Source: Saonia flava
GTDB taxonomy: Bacteria; Bacteroidota; Bacteroidia; Flavobacteriales; Flavobacteriaceae
Assembly: GCF_011927795.1 (NCBI RefSeq)
Contig: NZ_JAATJJ010000001.1
Coordinates: 2,605,062 to 2,669,061 of the forward strand
DNA: 64,000 nucleotides
Reading direction: 5' to 3'
The notes under the pieces: generated by a model
Seen by the model: the letters and a program-made list of their open reading frames with translations, nothing else
Databases searched by the model: none
Told to the model about the DNA's origin: nothing
Position numbers and translations under genes: made by a program
Part shown: positions 44,380 through 53,133 of the stretch, one piece after another
Layout: each line of letters starts with the position of its first letter
Numbering within the stretch: the first letter of the stretch is position 1

Positions 44380-44479
44380 ATGCCGTTAAGCGGGTGCAAA
44401 TATAATTTCAAATTTATGATATACAAACAAAAACACTAAAAAAGGTGTTTGTTATGTGAGGTTTTTTGATCTTTGCAGC

Positions 44480-45208
44480 ATGAATCTTGTTATAGATTGC
44501 GGAAATACTATAGTGAAAATGGCTGTTTTTGAGAGTGGAACGGTAATTTTTCATGAAAAAACGGAGTTGACCGATTTTTCTAAAAAAGTAAAAAAAGTTT
44601 GTGATGCCTTTCCGGATATCACCCATGGAATTGTTTCCTCGGTTGGGTTTTTAAGTAAAAAGGACTTAGCGGTCCTTTCTCTATTTTGCCCAGTACATCT
44701 ATTAAGCCAAGCCTCCAAAGTGCCTTTTAAGAATTCATATGCTACTCCTCAAACGCTGGGTGTGGATAGGATTGCATTGGCAACATCTGCTTTTTATTTT
44801 AACCCTAGGGGGAATACATTGGTGATAGATGCTGGCACTTGTGTAACATATGACATTGTAAATGATTATGGAGAGTATTTGGGAGGTGCTATCTCGCCAG
44901 GGATTTCTATAAGGTATGCTGCCATGCACGAACATACGGCGGGGCTTCCTCTTTTGGAGAAAAGGGACAGTTTGGATTTTATTGGCAACTCTACTGAAAC
45001 TAGTATGCACAGTGGTGTTGTAAATGGAATTTGTAATGAAATAGATGGGGTTATCAATCAATATAAATCCCGTTTTAAAGATTTAACAGTTATTTTAACA
45101 GGAGGGGACGCCCAATTCTTGGCAAAACGCCTAAAAAATACCATATTTGCCAATTCTAAATTTCTCCTAGAGGGGTTAAATTATTTATTGGAGTACAACA
45201 AACACTAG
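44480..45208 (+). CDS. coaX: Type III pantothenate kinase
   Basis: First enzyme of coenzyme A synthesis; phosphorylates pantothenate. From the ATG at 44480 it has 242 residues. Type III motifs: LVIDCGNTIVKMAV at the start, TLGVDRIALA, VIDAGTCVTYD and GGAISPG. An upstream in-frame GTG is rejected because IDCGNT should be close to the N-terminus. The stop codon is directly followed by the next ATG, so it heads the envelope operon. Confidence 0.95.
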   Translation: MNLVIDCGNTIVKMAVFESGTVIFHEKTELTDFSKKVKKVCDAFPDITHGIVSSVGFLSKKDLAVLSLFCPVHLLSQASKVPFKNSYATPQTLGVDRIALATSAFYFNPRGNTLVIDAGTCVTYDIVNDYGEYLGGAISPGISIRYAAMHEHTAGLPLLEKRDSLDFIGNSTETSMHSGVVNGICNEIDGVINQYKSRFKDLTVILTGGDAQFLAKRLKNTIFANSKFLLEGLNYLLEYNKH

Positions 45209-46492
45209 ATGATAAAAAGAGTTCTAATTGCATTGTTATGCTGTGCATCATACGGTATGTATGCGCAAAATGGGACGGTTTCCCCGTATTCATATTTTGG
45301 TATTGGAGATTTAAGGACTGTCAATACAGTTGAAAATCAAATGATGGGAGGGTTAGGGATGTATTCAGATAGCATTCATTTAAATATTAAAAACCCAGCC
45401 GCTTATTCCGATTTAAAATTGACAACATATGCAATTGGTCTTTCCCATAAAGAACTACGCTTAAAAAGCTTCACGGAAAAGCAAAGTACATCTGTGACTA
45501 ATTTAGATTATTTATCTGTGGGTTTACCCATAAGTGAAAAAGGAGCAATAGGATTTGGTTTAATGCCTTATTCATCTGTAGGATATAGTTTGGTATCAGA
45601 AAGTGAAAATGATAATCAAAGAGCAGTAACCAATATTTTTTCTGGAGAAGGAGGGCTTAATAGAGTTTATGTGTCCTTGGGTTACAAAGTGGCAAAAAAT
45701 TTGGGAATTGGGGCTACGGCGAACTTTAATTTTGGAACTATTGAAAGCCAAAGATTACAATCTGTAGAGGATGTTCAATTTGGAACCATAGATAGGAGAT
45801 TGTCTAGAATTAATGGGTACGATTTTAACTTGGCGGCAAACTATACGCCAAAAGTGGGAGAGAAAACTACGTTGTATACATCTGTGATGATTGCCACACA
45901 ATCCAATTTAGTTTCAAAGAATACACAAGCAATAGGGTCCTTTTCGTCCTCAACAGGGGCGGATATTGAGGTTATTGATGTAAATTTAGATGCTCTAAAC
46001 CTTAGGAATACAGAATTAAAGGTGCCAACCACTACTACTTTTGGTCTTGGATATGGTGAAAATAAGAAATGGTTTTTAGGTGCCGAGTACAGTACTCAGG
46101 CACTAAGTTCTTTTAATAACGATTTTCTGGGAGCAGATAACATTCTTTATCAAGATGCTAGCAGCTTTGCTTTTGGAGCCTATTTGATTCCTGATTATAC
46201 CTCATTTACAAGCTACTTAAAAAGAGTGACTTACAGGGCTGGAGTTCGTTTGGACAAGACAGGAATGGTTATCAATAATAAAGAAATAAACAACTTTGGC
46301 ATAACTTTTGGATTAGGATTACCACTGGGTGCTCGTAACTCCACTATTCCTAATTTTTCCAATATAAATCTAGGTTTTGAAGTGGGAAGAAGGGGGACAA
46401 CAGATGCCAGTTTAATTGAAGAGAGCTATTTGAAAGTCAACGTAGGCTTGACCTTAAATGATAAATGGTTCTTAAAAAGAAGAATAAATTAA
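45209..46492 (+). CDS. Outer-membrane protein, probable beta-barrel
   Basis: Protein of 427 residues with a signal peptide (VLIALLCCASYGMYAQ). The mature start, NGTVSPYSYFGIGDLRTVNTVENQMMGGLG, and the many alternating strands (GLGYGENKKWFLGAEYST, FGLGLPLGARN) resemble flavobacterial FadL-like or uncharacterised outer-membrane proteins. No ligand is known. It starts immediately after coaX, and together with the TPR protein and lptC it suggests a role in outer-membrane assembly. Confidence 0.78.
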   Translation: MIKRVLIALLCCASYGMYAQNGTVSPYSYFGIGDLRTVNTVENQMMGGLGMYSDSIHLNIKNPAAYSDLKLTTYAIGLSHKELRLKSFTEKQSTSVTNLDYLSVGLPISEKGAIGFGLMPYSSVGYSLVSESENDNQRAVTNIFSGEGGLNRVYVSLGYKVAKNLGIGATANFNFGTIESQRLQSVEDVQFGTIDRRLSRINGYDFNLAANYTPKVGEKTTLYTSVMIATQSNLVSKNTQAIGSFSSSTGADIEVIDVNLDALNLRNTELKVPTTTTFGLGYGENKKWFLGAEYSTQALSSFNNDFLGADNILYQDASSFAFGAYLIPDYTSFTSYLKRVTYRAGVRLDKTGMVINNKEINNFGITFGLGLPLGARNSTIPNFSNINLGFEVGRRGTTDASLIEESYLKVNVGLTLNDKWFLKRRIN

Positions 46493-46530
46493 GAAAATTT
46501 AGTACATTAACCACTTTAAATAACGAACAA

Positions 46531-47901
46531 ATGAAAAAGAAACTTTACTTAATGATGATTGCTTTTTTGGGCATGATGGGTGTAAGTAATGCTCAAGCTC
46601 AGAACCAGGAATGTATGACCAACCTTTCTATATTTTCAGAGCATGTAAAGGTGAAAAATTATGATGCAGCATATGAGCCATGGAAAATGGTTTATGAAAC
46701 TTGCCCAGATGTGCACCGTGCCATTTATTCTTATGGAGAAAGAATCTTAAAGGATAAGATAGACAAGGCCCCTGAAGCGGATAAGACAGCCTATATAGAC
46801 GAATTGATGGGTGTTTATGACAATAGTCGTAAATATTTTGAATCTAAATTTCCTTTAGCGGGTGTTATTATTGATAAGACTTTGGTTCTACAAGAAAATA
46901 AAAAGATTTCTGATCAAGAAATATATGATCAATTGCATAAGGCATTTACAGAAGATAAGGCCAATTTTACAAACCCTAAAGCGTTGTACATGTATTTCTC
47001 CAGTTTGGTGGATTTGCATAATGCAGGGAGCAAAGATTTACAATCTGTTTTTGATGCTTATGATGATGTGACAGAAAAAATTGAGGTGGAGAATAAAAAA
47101 CAAATTGATGTAATTACGAAGTTGTTGCCTAAAGAAGAAGCGGGAACACTTACTTCTAGGGAAAAAAGGACCTTAAAAGTAGCTACTAGTTATTCAGAGG
47201 CTTTTGGAACTATTTCAGGTAGTATAGATACAAAACTGGGTCAATTAGCAGAATGTGAAAATCTTATTCCGTTGTACCAAAAGAGTTTTGAAGAGAAAAA
47301 AGGAGATGTTACTTGGGTAAAACGAGCTGTGGGAAGAATGTTCAGTAAAGATTGTACAGACGACCCTATGTTTAGAAAATTATTTGAAGCCCAACTGGCC
47401 CTAGAGCCATCTGCTAGTGCATATATGTATGGTGGGGCACTTAAAATTAAAGCTGGTGACAGTAGCGGAGCTATAGCTGATTTTAATAAAGCGGTTGAGT
47501 TGGAAACTGATAATTATAAGAAGTCTGATATATTGTATAAAATTGCTACTATATACAGAAATGGTAGTAAATCAACAGCAAGAAATTATGCCCAAAAGGC
47601 TATTGATGCCAATTCGTCAAATGGAAAAGCATATTTATTGATTGCGAGTTTATATGCTGGTAGTGCTAATCAATGTGGAACTACTTCATTTGAAAAAAGG
47701 GCAATTTATTGGAAAGCAGCCGATATGGCTCGTAGAGCAGGTAGGGTGGATCCTTCTTTAAGTAGCAGAGCAAATCAATCTGCAACTAGCTATGCGGCCA
47801 AGGCTCCAGACAAGACCATGATTTTTAATGCTGGAATGGCAGGTAAAACAGTAACCTTTAGTTGTTGGGTAGGAGGTAGCGTAAAAGTGCCTAACTTATA
47901 G
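46531..47901 (+). CDS. Exported tetratricopeptide-repeat protein
   Basis: From the ATG at 46531 it has 456 residues with signal peptide KKLYLMMIAFLGMMGVSNAQAQ. The upstream in-frame extension overlaps the preceding gene and is rejected. Helical repeats include a clear TPR pair near 315-350 (LKIKAGDSSGAIADFNKAVELE and SDILYKIATIYRNGS) and further degenerate repeats before it. It probably acts as a scaffold in the periplasm. It lies between the outer-membrane protein and lptC (2-bp gap). Confidence 0.85.
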   Translation: MKKKLYLMMIAFLGMMGVSNAQAQNQECMTNLSIFSEHVKVKNYDAAYEPWKMVYETCPDVHRAIYSYGERILKDKIDKAPEADKTAYIDELMGVYDNSRKYFESKFPLAGVIIDKTLVLQENKKISDQEIYDQLHKAFTEDKANFTNPKALYMYFSSLVDLHNAGSKDLQSVFDAYDDVTEKIEVENKKQIDVITKLLPKEEAGTLTSREKRTLKVATSYSEAFGTISGSIDTKLGQLAECENLIPLYQKSFEEKKGDVTWVKRAVGRMFSKDCTDDPMFRKLFEAQLALEPSASAYMYGGALKIKAGDSSGAIADFNKAVELETDNYKKSDILYKIATIYRNGSKSTARNYAQKAIDANSSNGKAYLLIASLYAGSANQCGTTSFEKRAIYWKAADMARRAGRVDPSLSSRANQSATSYAAKAPDKTMIFNAGMAGKTVTFSCWVGGSVKVPNL

Positions 47902-47903
47902 GA

Positions 47904-48503
47904 ATGACTAAACATTCAAAATATTTTTTTGCAAACATTGCCATAGTTTTTTCTGTGGCAATGTTTTTTTTATCCTGTGAGGACACCTATGAAAGAGTGG
48001 GAGATGAAGCCCCGCCCATAATTTTTCCACAGGGAGTTGCTGAAAATTTTGTTCTCACCTATACGGAAACCAATGATAAAATGTCCAATGAGGATAGGGA
48101 AACCAGTAGGGTGTTGGCTATTTTAAAAAGTCCCGTTAGTGAAGATTTCGATAATCTTAGGTTTCCATATCGTACTTTTCCAAAAGGGCTACAAGTAGAT
48201 TTTTTTGATGAAGAAAATAATAAAAGTGTTATTACTGCAGATTATGGAATTATCTACTCTGCAACAAATGTAGTAGATTTACAAGGGAATGTGGTCATAG
48301 AAAGTGAGGATGGTAAAAAGTTGGAAGCACCACAATTGTATTGGGACAGGCAAAATTCTTGGGTATTCACCCAAGAAAAGTTTAAATATACAAATCCGGA
48401 AGATGGAAGCATTATGGACGGTGAAGGAATGGATTTTAACTTGGACCGTAGTTTTTTTAGTGCACACAAAACCTATGGTTTAATGATGATTAAAGAAGAG
48501 TAG
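47904..48503 (+). CDS. lptC: LPS export ABC transporter periplasmic protein LptC (lipoprotein form)
   Basis: Part of the Lpt bridge that carries lipopolysaccharide to the outer membrane. It has 199 residues; FFLSC gives a lipobox Cys25, the usual anchor in Bacteroidota in place of a membrane helix. The LptC/OstA-like beta-jellyroll repeats are visible: DFFDEENNKSVITADYGII, VVDLQGNVVIES, and YWDRQNSWVFTQEKFKY. It is 2 bp after the TPR gene and 2 bp before a small membrane protein gene. Confidence 0.88.
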   Translation: MTKHSKYFFANIAIVFSVAMFFLSCEDTYERVGDEAPPIIFPQGVAENFVLTYTETNDKMSNEDRETSRVLAILKSPVSEDFDNLRFPYRTFPKGLQVDFFDEENNKSVITADYGIIYSATNVVDLQGNVVIESEDGKKLEAPQLYWDRQNSWVFTQEKFKYTNPEDGSIMDGEGMDFNLDRSFFSAHKTYGLMMIKEE

Positions 48504-48505
48504 TT

Positions 48506-48709
48506 ATGATCAATATTTTAAAATATACAGAATACTTGTACTTAGCGGTATTTTGTTTTTCGGTTTATAGAGTATACACAGATTGGAACATTGATAGAAA
48601 TGGCACCTATTTGTTCATATTTTTTGCGCTGGTTTCCATAGGGATGTTCTTTTTTAGGAGAAATTACAGAAAGAGATTTGAACAGCATAAAAAGAATAAC
48701 CAAAACTGA
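48506..48709 (+). CDS. Small two-helix membrane protein
   Basis: Protein of 67 residues with two helices (about 8-22 and 35-51: YLYLAVFCFSVYRVY; YLFIFFALVSIGMFFF) and a basic tail RRNYRKRFEQHKK facing the cytoplasm. No named family. Its close spacing (2 bp from lptC and 2 bp to gldE) makes it a real gene of the envelope operon. Confidence 0.75.
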   Translation: MINILKYTEYLYLAVFCFSVYRVYTDWNIDRNGTYLFIFFALVSIGMFFFRRNYRKRFEQHKKNNQN

Positions 48710-48711
48710 TT

Positions 48712-50001
48712 TTGGAAACCTCATACTTAATAATTGTTATCTGTTTGTTATTGTCGGCTTTCTTTTCCGGCATGGAAATAGCTTTTATTTCCGCCAATAA
48801 AATCCATATAGAAATAGAAAAAAAACAAGAGGGTTTTTTGGCAAAAGTGCTTACTCGTCTTACTAAAAAACCATCCAAATTTATAGCTACCATGCTTATA
48901 GGCAATAATATAGCGTTGGTGGTATACGGTATTTTTATGGGAGACCTTTTAATGGAATGGTTCATTGGCCTGTATCCTACCAACTACGGGTTTTTAAATC
49001 TGATGTTTACAGATTTCAGCCTTCTGTCCCAGACCATAATCTCCACTTTAATTATTTTGTTTACGGCTGAATTTTTACCTAAAGTATTGTTTCAAATATA
49101 TTCCAATACCTTGTTGAAGATTTTGGCTGCACCAGCTTATATTTTCTATTTGATTTTTTCTGTGATATCGGAATTCATAATCAAAGTATCAGACTTTATT
49201 TTAAGATTCTTTTTTAAGACAGAGGGTGATGAGGTGCAACTTTCATTTTCTAAGCTTGAACTTGGGGATTATATTACGGAACAAATGGAAACTGTGGAAG
49301 AGGAGGATGAAGTTGATTCGGAAATTCAAATATTCCAGAACGCATTGGAATTTGCTGCGGTAAAAGCTAGGGAGGTTATGGTCCCCAGAACCGAAATAAT
49401 GGCGGTAGAGTTGCATGAAACCCCAAAGAATCTTGCCAAAATCTTTACAGATACCGGATATTCAAAAATATTGGTCTTTAAAGATACTATAGACGATATT
49501 ATTGGTTATGTGCATTCTTACGAACTTTTTAAAAAGCCAAAAACTTTAAAAAGCATTTTACTACCGGTAGAGTTTGTTCCAGAAACCATGCTGATTAGTG
49601 ATGTGTTAAATGTACTGACCAAGAAAAGGAAAAGTATTGCCGTGGTTTTGGATGAGTACGGGGGCACTTCTGGGATAATGACCGTAGAAGACATTGTTGA
49701 AGAACTTTTTGGGGAAATAGAAGATGAACATGATTCCACAGATTTGGTTGAAGAGAAGTTAAGCGAGGATACCTATAAGTTTTCTGCAAGAATAGAGGTG
49801 GATTATCTAAATGAGAGTTACAAATTTGAGCTGTCAACAAGCGAGGAGTATGAAACGTTGGGAGGTTTAATTGTGAATGAAACGGGTGAAATACCAGATC
49901 AAGACACAGAAATTAAAATAGAGAATTTCCTTTTTACCATTTTGGAAGTATCCAGCACAAAAATCGATTTGGTAAGCCTTAAAATTCTTGAAAAAGAATA
50001 G
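48712..50001 (+). CDS. gldE: GldE-like CNNM/CBS-domain membrane protein (hemolysin C/CorC family)
   Basis: Protein of 429 residues: a CNNM (DUF21) domain with about four helices (1-180), two CBS domains (about 215-335) and a CorC/HlyC C-terminal domain (about 345-429). The conserved DEYGGTSGIMTVEDIVEELFGEIEDEHD is present. In flavobacteria this arrangement is named gliding-motility protein GldE; ion transport is the alternative. The start is TTG at 48712; the first helix (TSYLIIVICLLLSAFFSG) requires it, since the next ATG falls after that helix. Confidence 0.83.
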   Translation: METSYLIIVICLLLSAFFSGMEIAFISANKIHIEIEKKQEGFLAKVLTRLTKKPSKFIATMLIGNNIALVVYGIFMGDLLMEWFIGLYPTNYGFLNLMFTDFSLLSQTIISTLIILFTAEFLPKVLFQIYSNTLLKILAAPAYIFYLIFSVISEFIIKVSDFILRFFFKTEGDEVQLSFSKLELGDYITEQMETVEEEDEVDSEIQIFQNALEFAAVKAREVMVPRTEIMAVELHETPKNLAKIFTDTGYSKILVFKDTIDDIIGYVHSYELFKKPKTLKSILLPVEFVPETMLISDVLNVLTKKRKSIAVVLDEYGGTSGIMTVEDIVEELFGEIEDEHDSTDLVEEKLSEDTYKFSARIEVDYLNESYKFELSTSEEYETLGGLIVNETGEIPDQDTEIKIENFLFTILEVSSTKIDLVSLKILEKE

Positions 50002-50091
50002 GTGACTACAGTAGATTACATGAGCTTTTTTATCTTTCTTTTTTCAAAAGAAAATGGTAATTTCGCCAACTGATTTAAACATAACAACATA

Positions 50092-52212
50092 ATGGCCATT
50101 TTAGAGAATATAAGAAAACGCACCACTATATTAATATTGATTATTGGTATGGCATTATTTGCCTTCGTAATATCTGGAATATTTACGAGCAATGATTTCG
50201 GAGGTGCAAAGGTGGGTTCTAGTATAGCAGAAGTAAATGGGACAGATATTTCTGTTGATGACTTTAGAAGAAAAGTTGAGAGTGCTTCGAGAAGATATGG
50301 TGCCAGTGCCACAACCATGCAAGTGGTGAACAATGTGTGGAACCAAGAAATAAGAAATGCGGTTCTGGGTCAACAATTTGAAGAATTGGGAATCAATATA
50401 GAGCAGGATCAAATCATTAATTTCTTAAAGAGTAATCCATCATACAGTCAAAATCCACAATTTGTAAATGAAGATGGGGTTTTTGACGAAAATGTGTTCA
50501 GGGAATTTGTCTCCAATTTAAAGGAAAATTTACCAGCACAATACGAGTTGTGGTTGCAAGATGAACAAAACATTATTCAGCAAGCTAAGGAGCAAACGTA
50601 TTTTAATTTGGTAAAAGCGGGTATTGGCGCAACTTTAAAAGAAGGAGAGCTGGATTATAAATTGGCCAATGACAAAGTGGATATTCAATACGTGAGAGTA
50701 CCTTATACTTCTATTCCAGATAGCTCAATCAGTATCAGTAAGAAGGAGATAGATATTTACATTAATGAACATGAAGATGAATATAAGCAGGAAAGTGCCA
50801 GAGATCTTCAATATGTTTTCTTTGAAGAGAAACCTTCTATGGCAGATGAAAATGCGGTAAAAGAGGAAATCACAAAATTGTTAAGTAGTACCCTTGAATA
50901 CAATGAGGCCGCTGATACTACGGATACCATTCCAGGTTTCAGTGCTGTTGAAGATGTTGCTGCTTTTTTAGATAGAAATTCTGATACTAAATTTGATACT
51001 ATTTTTAAGGCTAAAACTAGTATCCCAAGTCAATTTTCAGATTCCATAATGGCCTTAAACGTGGGAGAAACTTATGGGCCTTACAGAGAGGGAGACTTTT
51101 TTAGGGTTGCTAGAATGATGGCCAAGAAGCCAAACGGAAATGTTAAGGCAAGTCATATTCTTATTACATATGAAGGAGCAGAGAGAGCTAATCCCGAAAT
51201 AAAAAGAACAAAAGATGAAGCTGAAAAGAAGGCCAATGAGCTTTTAAAGGAAGTATTAAAAAGCGATGTGGTTTTTGCTGAATTGGCAAGAGAAAACTCT
51301 GATGGTCCTTCGGCTCCTCAGGGAGGCGATTTGGGTTATTTCCAAGATGGGGTGATGACACCAAAATTTAATGATTTTGCATTCGGTAATAGGGTAGGTC
51401 ATGTTGGTTTGGTGGAAACGGAGTTTGGTTTTCATATTGTAAAAGTTGATGACAAGCAAGACCTTGTACAAGTAGCAACCTTATCTAGAGAAGTTGAGCC
51501 TTCAGAAGAAACTATCAATACCTTATTTACAGATGCTACCAAGTTTGAAATGGAATCCGTATCATCTGATAATCCTTTTACAGATTTGGCAAAGGAAAGA
51601 GATTATGTGGTAAGGCCTATAAATAAGATTAAGGCTATGGACGAAAGCTTGCCAGGTCTTTCTACGCAGCGTGCCATTGTGCAATGGGCATTTAATCCAG
51701 ATAGTGAAGTAGGCGATATTAAACGTTTTGATCTTAATAATGGATATGCAGTTGTGCAGCTAACCAAGAAATATAAAGAAGGATTAATGTCTGTTGAGGA
51801 TGCTTCTGTAACGGTCCTTCCAAAGCTGCGTAAAAAAATGAAGGCAGAACAGATTATAGCAAATAATACGGGCAAGGCCATGGATGCTTTTGCGAAAGAT
51901 AATAATGTTAGTTTGTCCAATGCCACCGCGTTGACCATGAAATCGCCAACTATTGCGGGTGCAGGAAGGGAGCCTGTTGTTGTGGGAACAGCTTTTGCAA
52001 TGGGTCAAGACGCAACTTCTCATTTAATTGAGGGGGAGACGGGTGTGTTTTTAGTGAAAGTTACCAAGAAGGAAGAGGCTCCAAAATTGGATAACTATGT
52101 TACCTATGCCAATACACTCCGTTCCACTGGTGCAACTAAAGTAACTACAGCGGTATACAACGCTTTAAAAGAAGCTTCGGAAATAGAAGATAATAGAACT
52201 ACTTTCTATTAA
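50092..52212 (+). CDS. PpiD/SurA-like periplasmic peptidyl-prolyl isomerase
   Basis: Membrane-anchored foldase of 706 residues. One N-terminal helix (about 12-31) is followed by a SurA-N-like chaperone domain (about 40-180) and a parvulin domain at about 350-460 (KASHILITYEG, FAELARENSDGPSAPQGGDLGYFQDGVM, TEFGFHIVKV). The C-terminal region (about 500-700) looks like a second, degenerate chaperone part. It helps fold outer-membrane proteins, in keeping with the envelope operon. Its terminator is inside the next gene. Confidence 0.92.
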   Translation: MAILENIRKRTTILILIIGMALFAFVISGIFTSNDFGGAKVGSSIAEVNGTDISVDDFRRKVESASRRYGASATTMQVVNNVWNQEIRNAVLGQQFEELGINIEQDQIINFLKSNPSYSQNPQFVNEDGVFDENVFREFVSNLKENLPAQYELWLQDEQNIIQQAKEQTYFNLVKAGIGATLKEGELDYKLANDKVDIQYVRVPYTSIPDSSISISKKEIDIYINEHEDEYKQESARDLQYVFFEEKPSMADENAVKEEITKLLSSTLEYNEAADTTDTIPGFSAVEDVAAFLDRNSDTKFDTIFKAKTSIPSQFSDSIMALNVGETYGPYREGDFFRVARMMAKKPNGNVKASHILITYEGAERANPEIKRTKDEAEKKANELLKEVLKSDVVFAELARENSDGPSAPQGGDLGYFQDGVMTPKFNDFAFGNRVGHVGLVETEFGFHIVKVDDKQDLVQVATLSREVEPSEETINTLFTDATKFEMESVSSDNPFTDLAKERDYVVRPINKIKAMDESLPGLSTQRAIVQWAFNPDSEVGDIKRFDLNNGYAVVQLTKKYKEGLMSVEDASVTVLPKLRKKMKAEQIIANNTGKAMDAFAKDNNVSLSNATALTMKSPTIAGAGREPVVVGTAFAMGQDATSHLIEGETGVFLVKVTKKEEAPKLDNYVTYANTLRSTGATKVTTAVYNALKEASEIEDNRTTFY

Positions 52213-52224
52213 GAATATTGGTGC

Positions 52225-53133
52225 CTATAGTGCCATTTCTTTGTAAGGAAGAATAGTATCAAAACCCTTGGATTTAAAATATTCAGGGGTTTTTTCATTT
52301 CCTGTGGCAAGAATAAAATCACCGCCCCAAGCCCCAAGACTTTTTATGGCACCCCAATAGTCTGGGAAAAGAGAAGTTTTTACAGGCGCTATTTTAATAA
52401 TGTTGGAAATTATATGCTCATGTTTCGTCAATAATTTTTCAAAAGTTGATAAATCAGCACAATCTATTATTTCTTTGGTGATTTCTGAAATCTGCTGGAT
52501 AAAGACAGCCGAATCAAATTCTTGTTTTCTATATTGTTCAATGCCATCTCTGCTGTTTTGTTTTTTGTTGAGATACACAAAGTATAGCTGATTCTTAAAA
52601 TTGGGGCCAAAGGTGAGCTTTTCTATTTTTGGAAAACCCTTATTCAATTGATAGAGAATGGGAGTCTGGTGTTGGGCACAAGCAATATCGTAGCCACTGC
52701 CTCCCATGCTTTGCGTAAGTAAATAGTAAGCATTAACTTGGGCCCATTGGGCAATGTTATTAATTAATGTGGAAGAAGTTCCCAATCCCCAATCTTTAGG
52801 AAAAGTAAGCTTGGTTTCTACTGCCAATCCTGATGTCCCTTTCAAAAATGCATTGTTTGCCTTTTTTGCAGTCCATAGGATATTTTGAAGTGTTTTGGCA
52901 ATTTCCGCATGTGAAGTTGATTTAATTTCAAAGCTTTCCATATTAAGGCTTGTTTTAAACCAGCCTTCGCTTTTTTCATCAAAACTCAACCAGGAAATTT
53001 CACCTGAATCGTTTTCTGTCACACTTAAATATTGTCCATACTTTGTGGGAATGGCCAAGCTCAATGCTCCATCCAACACGGCATATTCCCCTGTAATCAA
53101 TAATTTTCCATTGCTGTAGAATGTCTTCTTCAT
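52225..53133 (-). CDS. GYDIA-family GHMP kinase, candidate phosphomevalonate kinase
   Basis: GHMP kinase of 302 residues. The N-terminal YSNGKLLITGEYAVLDGALSLAIP resembles phosphomevalonate and mevalonate kinases, the ATP loop is WGLGTSSTLIN, and the name-giving GGSGYDIACAQH follows. It begins 1 base after the HMG-CoA reductase stop. With mevalonate kinase and mvaD at 3.3-5.3 kb and no classical phosphomevalonate kinase seen, this is the best candidate for that step. The role is an inference. Confidence 0.82.
   Translation of the reverse strand: MKKTFYSNGKLLITGEYAVLDGALSLAIPTKYGQYLSVTENDSGEISWLSFDEKSEGWFKTSLNMESFEIKSTSHAEIAKTLQNILWTAKKANNAFLKGTSGLAVETKLTFPKDWGLGTSSTLINNIAQWAQVNAYYLLTQSMGGSGYDIACAQHQTPILYQLNKGFPKIEKLTFGPNFKNQLYFVYLNKKQNSRDGIEQYRKQEFDSAVFIQQISEITKEIIDCADLSTFEKLLTKHEHIISNIIKIAPVKTSLFPDYWGAIKSLGAWGGDFILATGNEKTPEYFKSKGFDTILPYKEMAL
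52261..52295 (+). terminator. Terminator of the envelope operon, inside the GYDIA kinase gene
   Basis: AAAACCCTTG, 13-base loop, CAGGGGTTTT and two more T: a 10-bp stem with one G-U pair, followed by T-rich DNA. It lies 49 bp after the PpiD-like stop and within the last 70 bp of the convergent gene's coding sequence. Confidence 0.6.
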
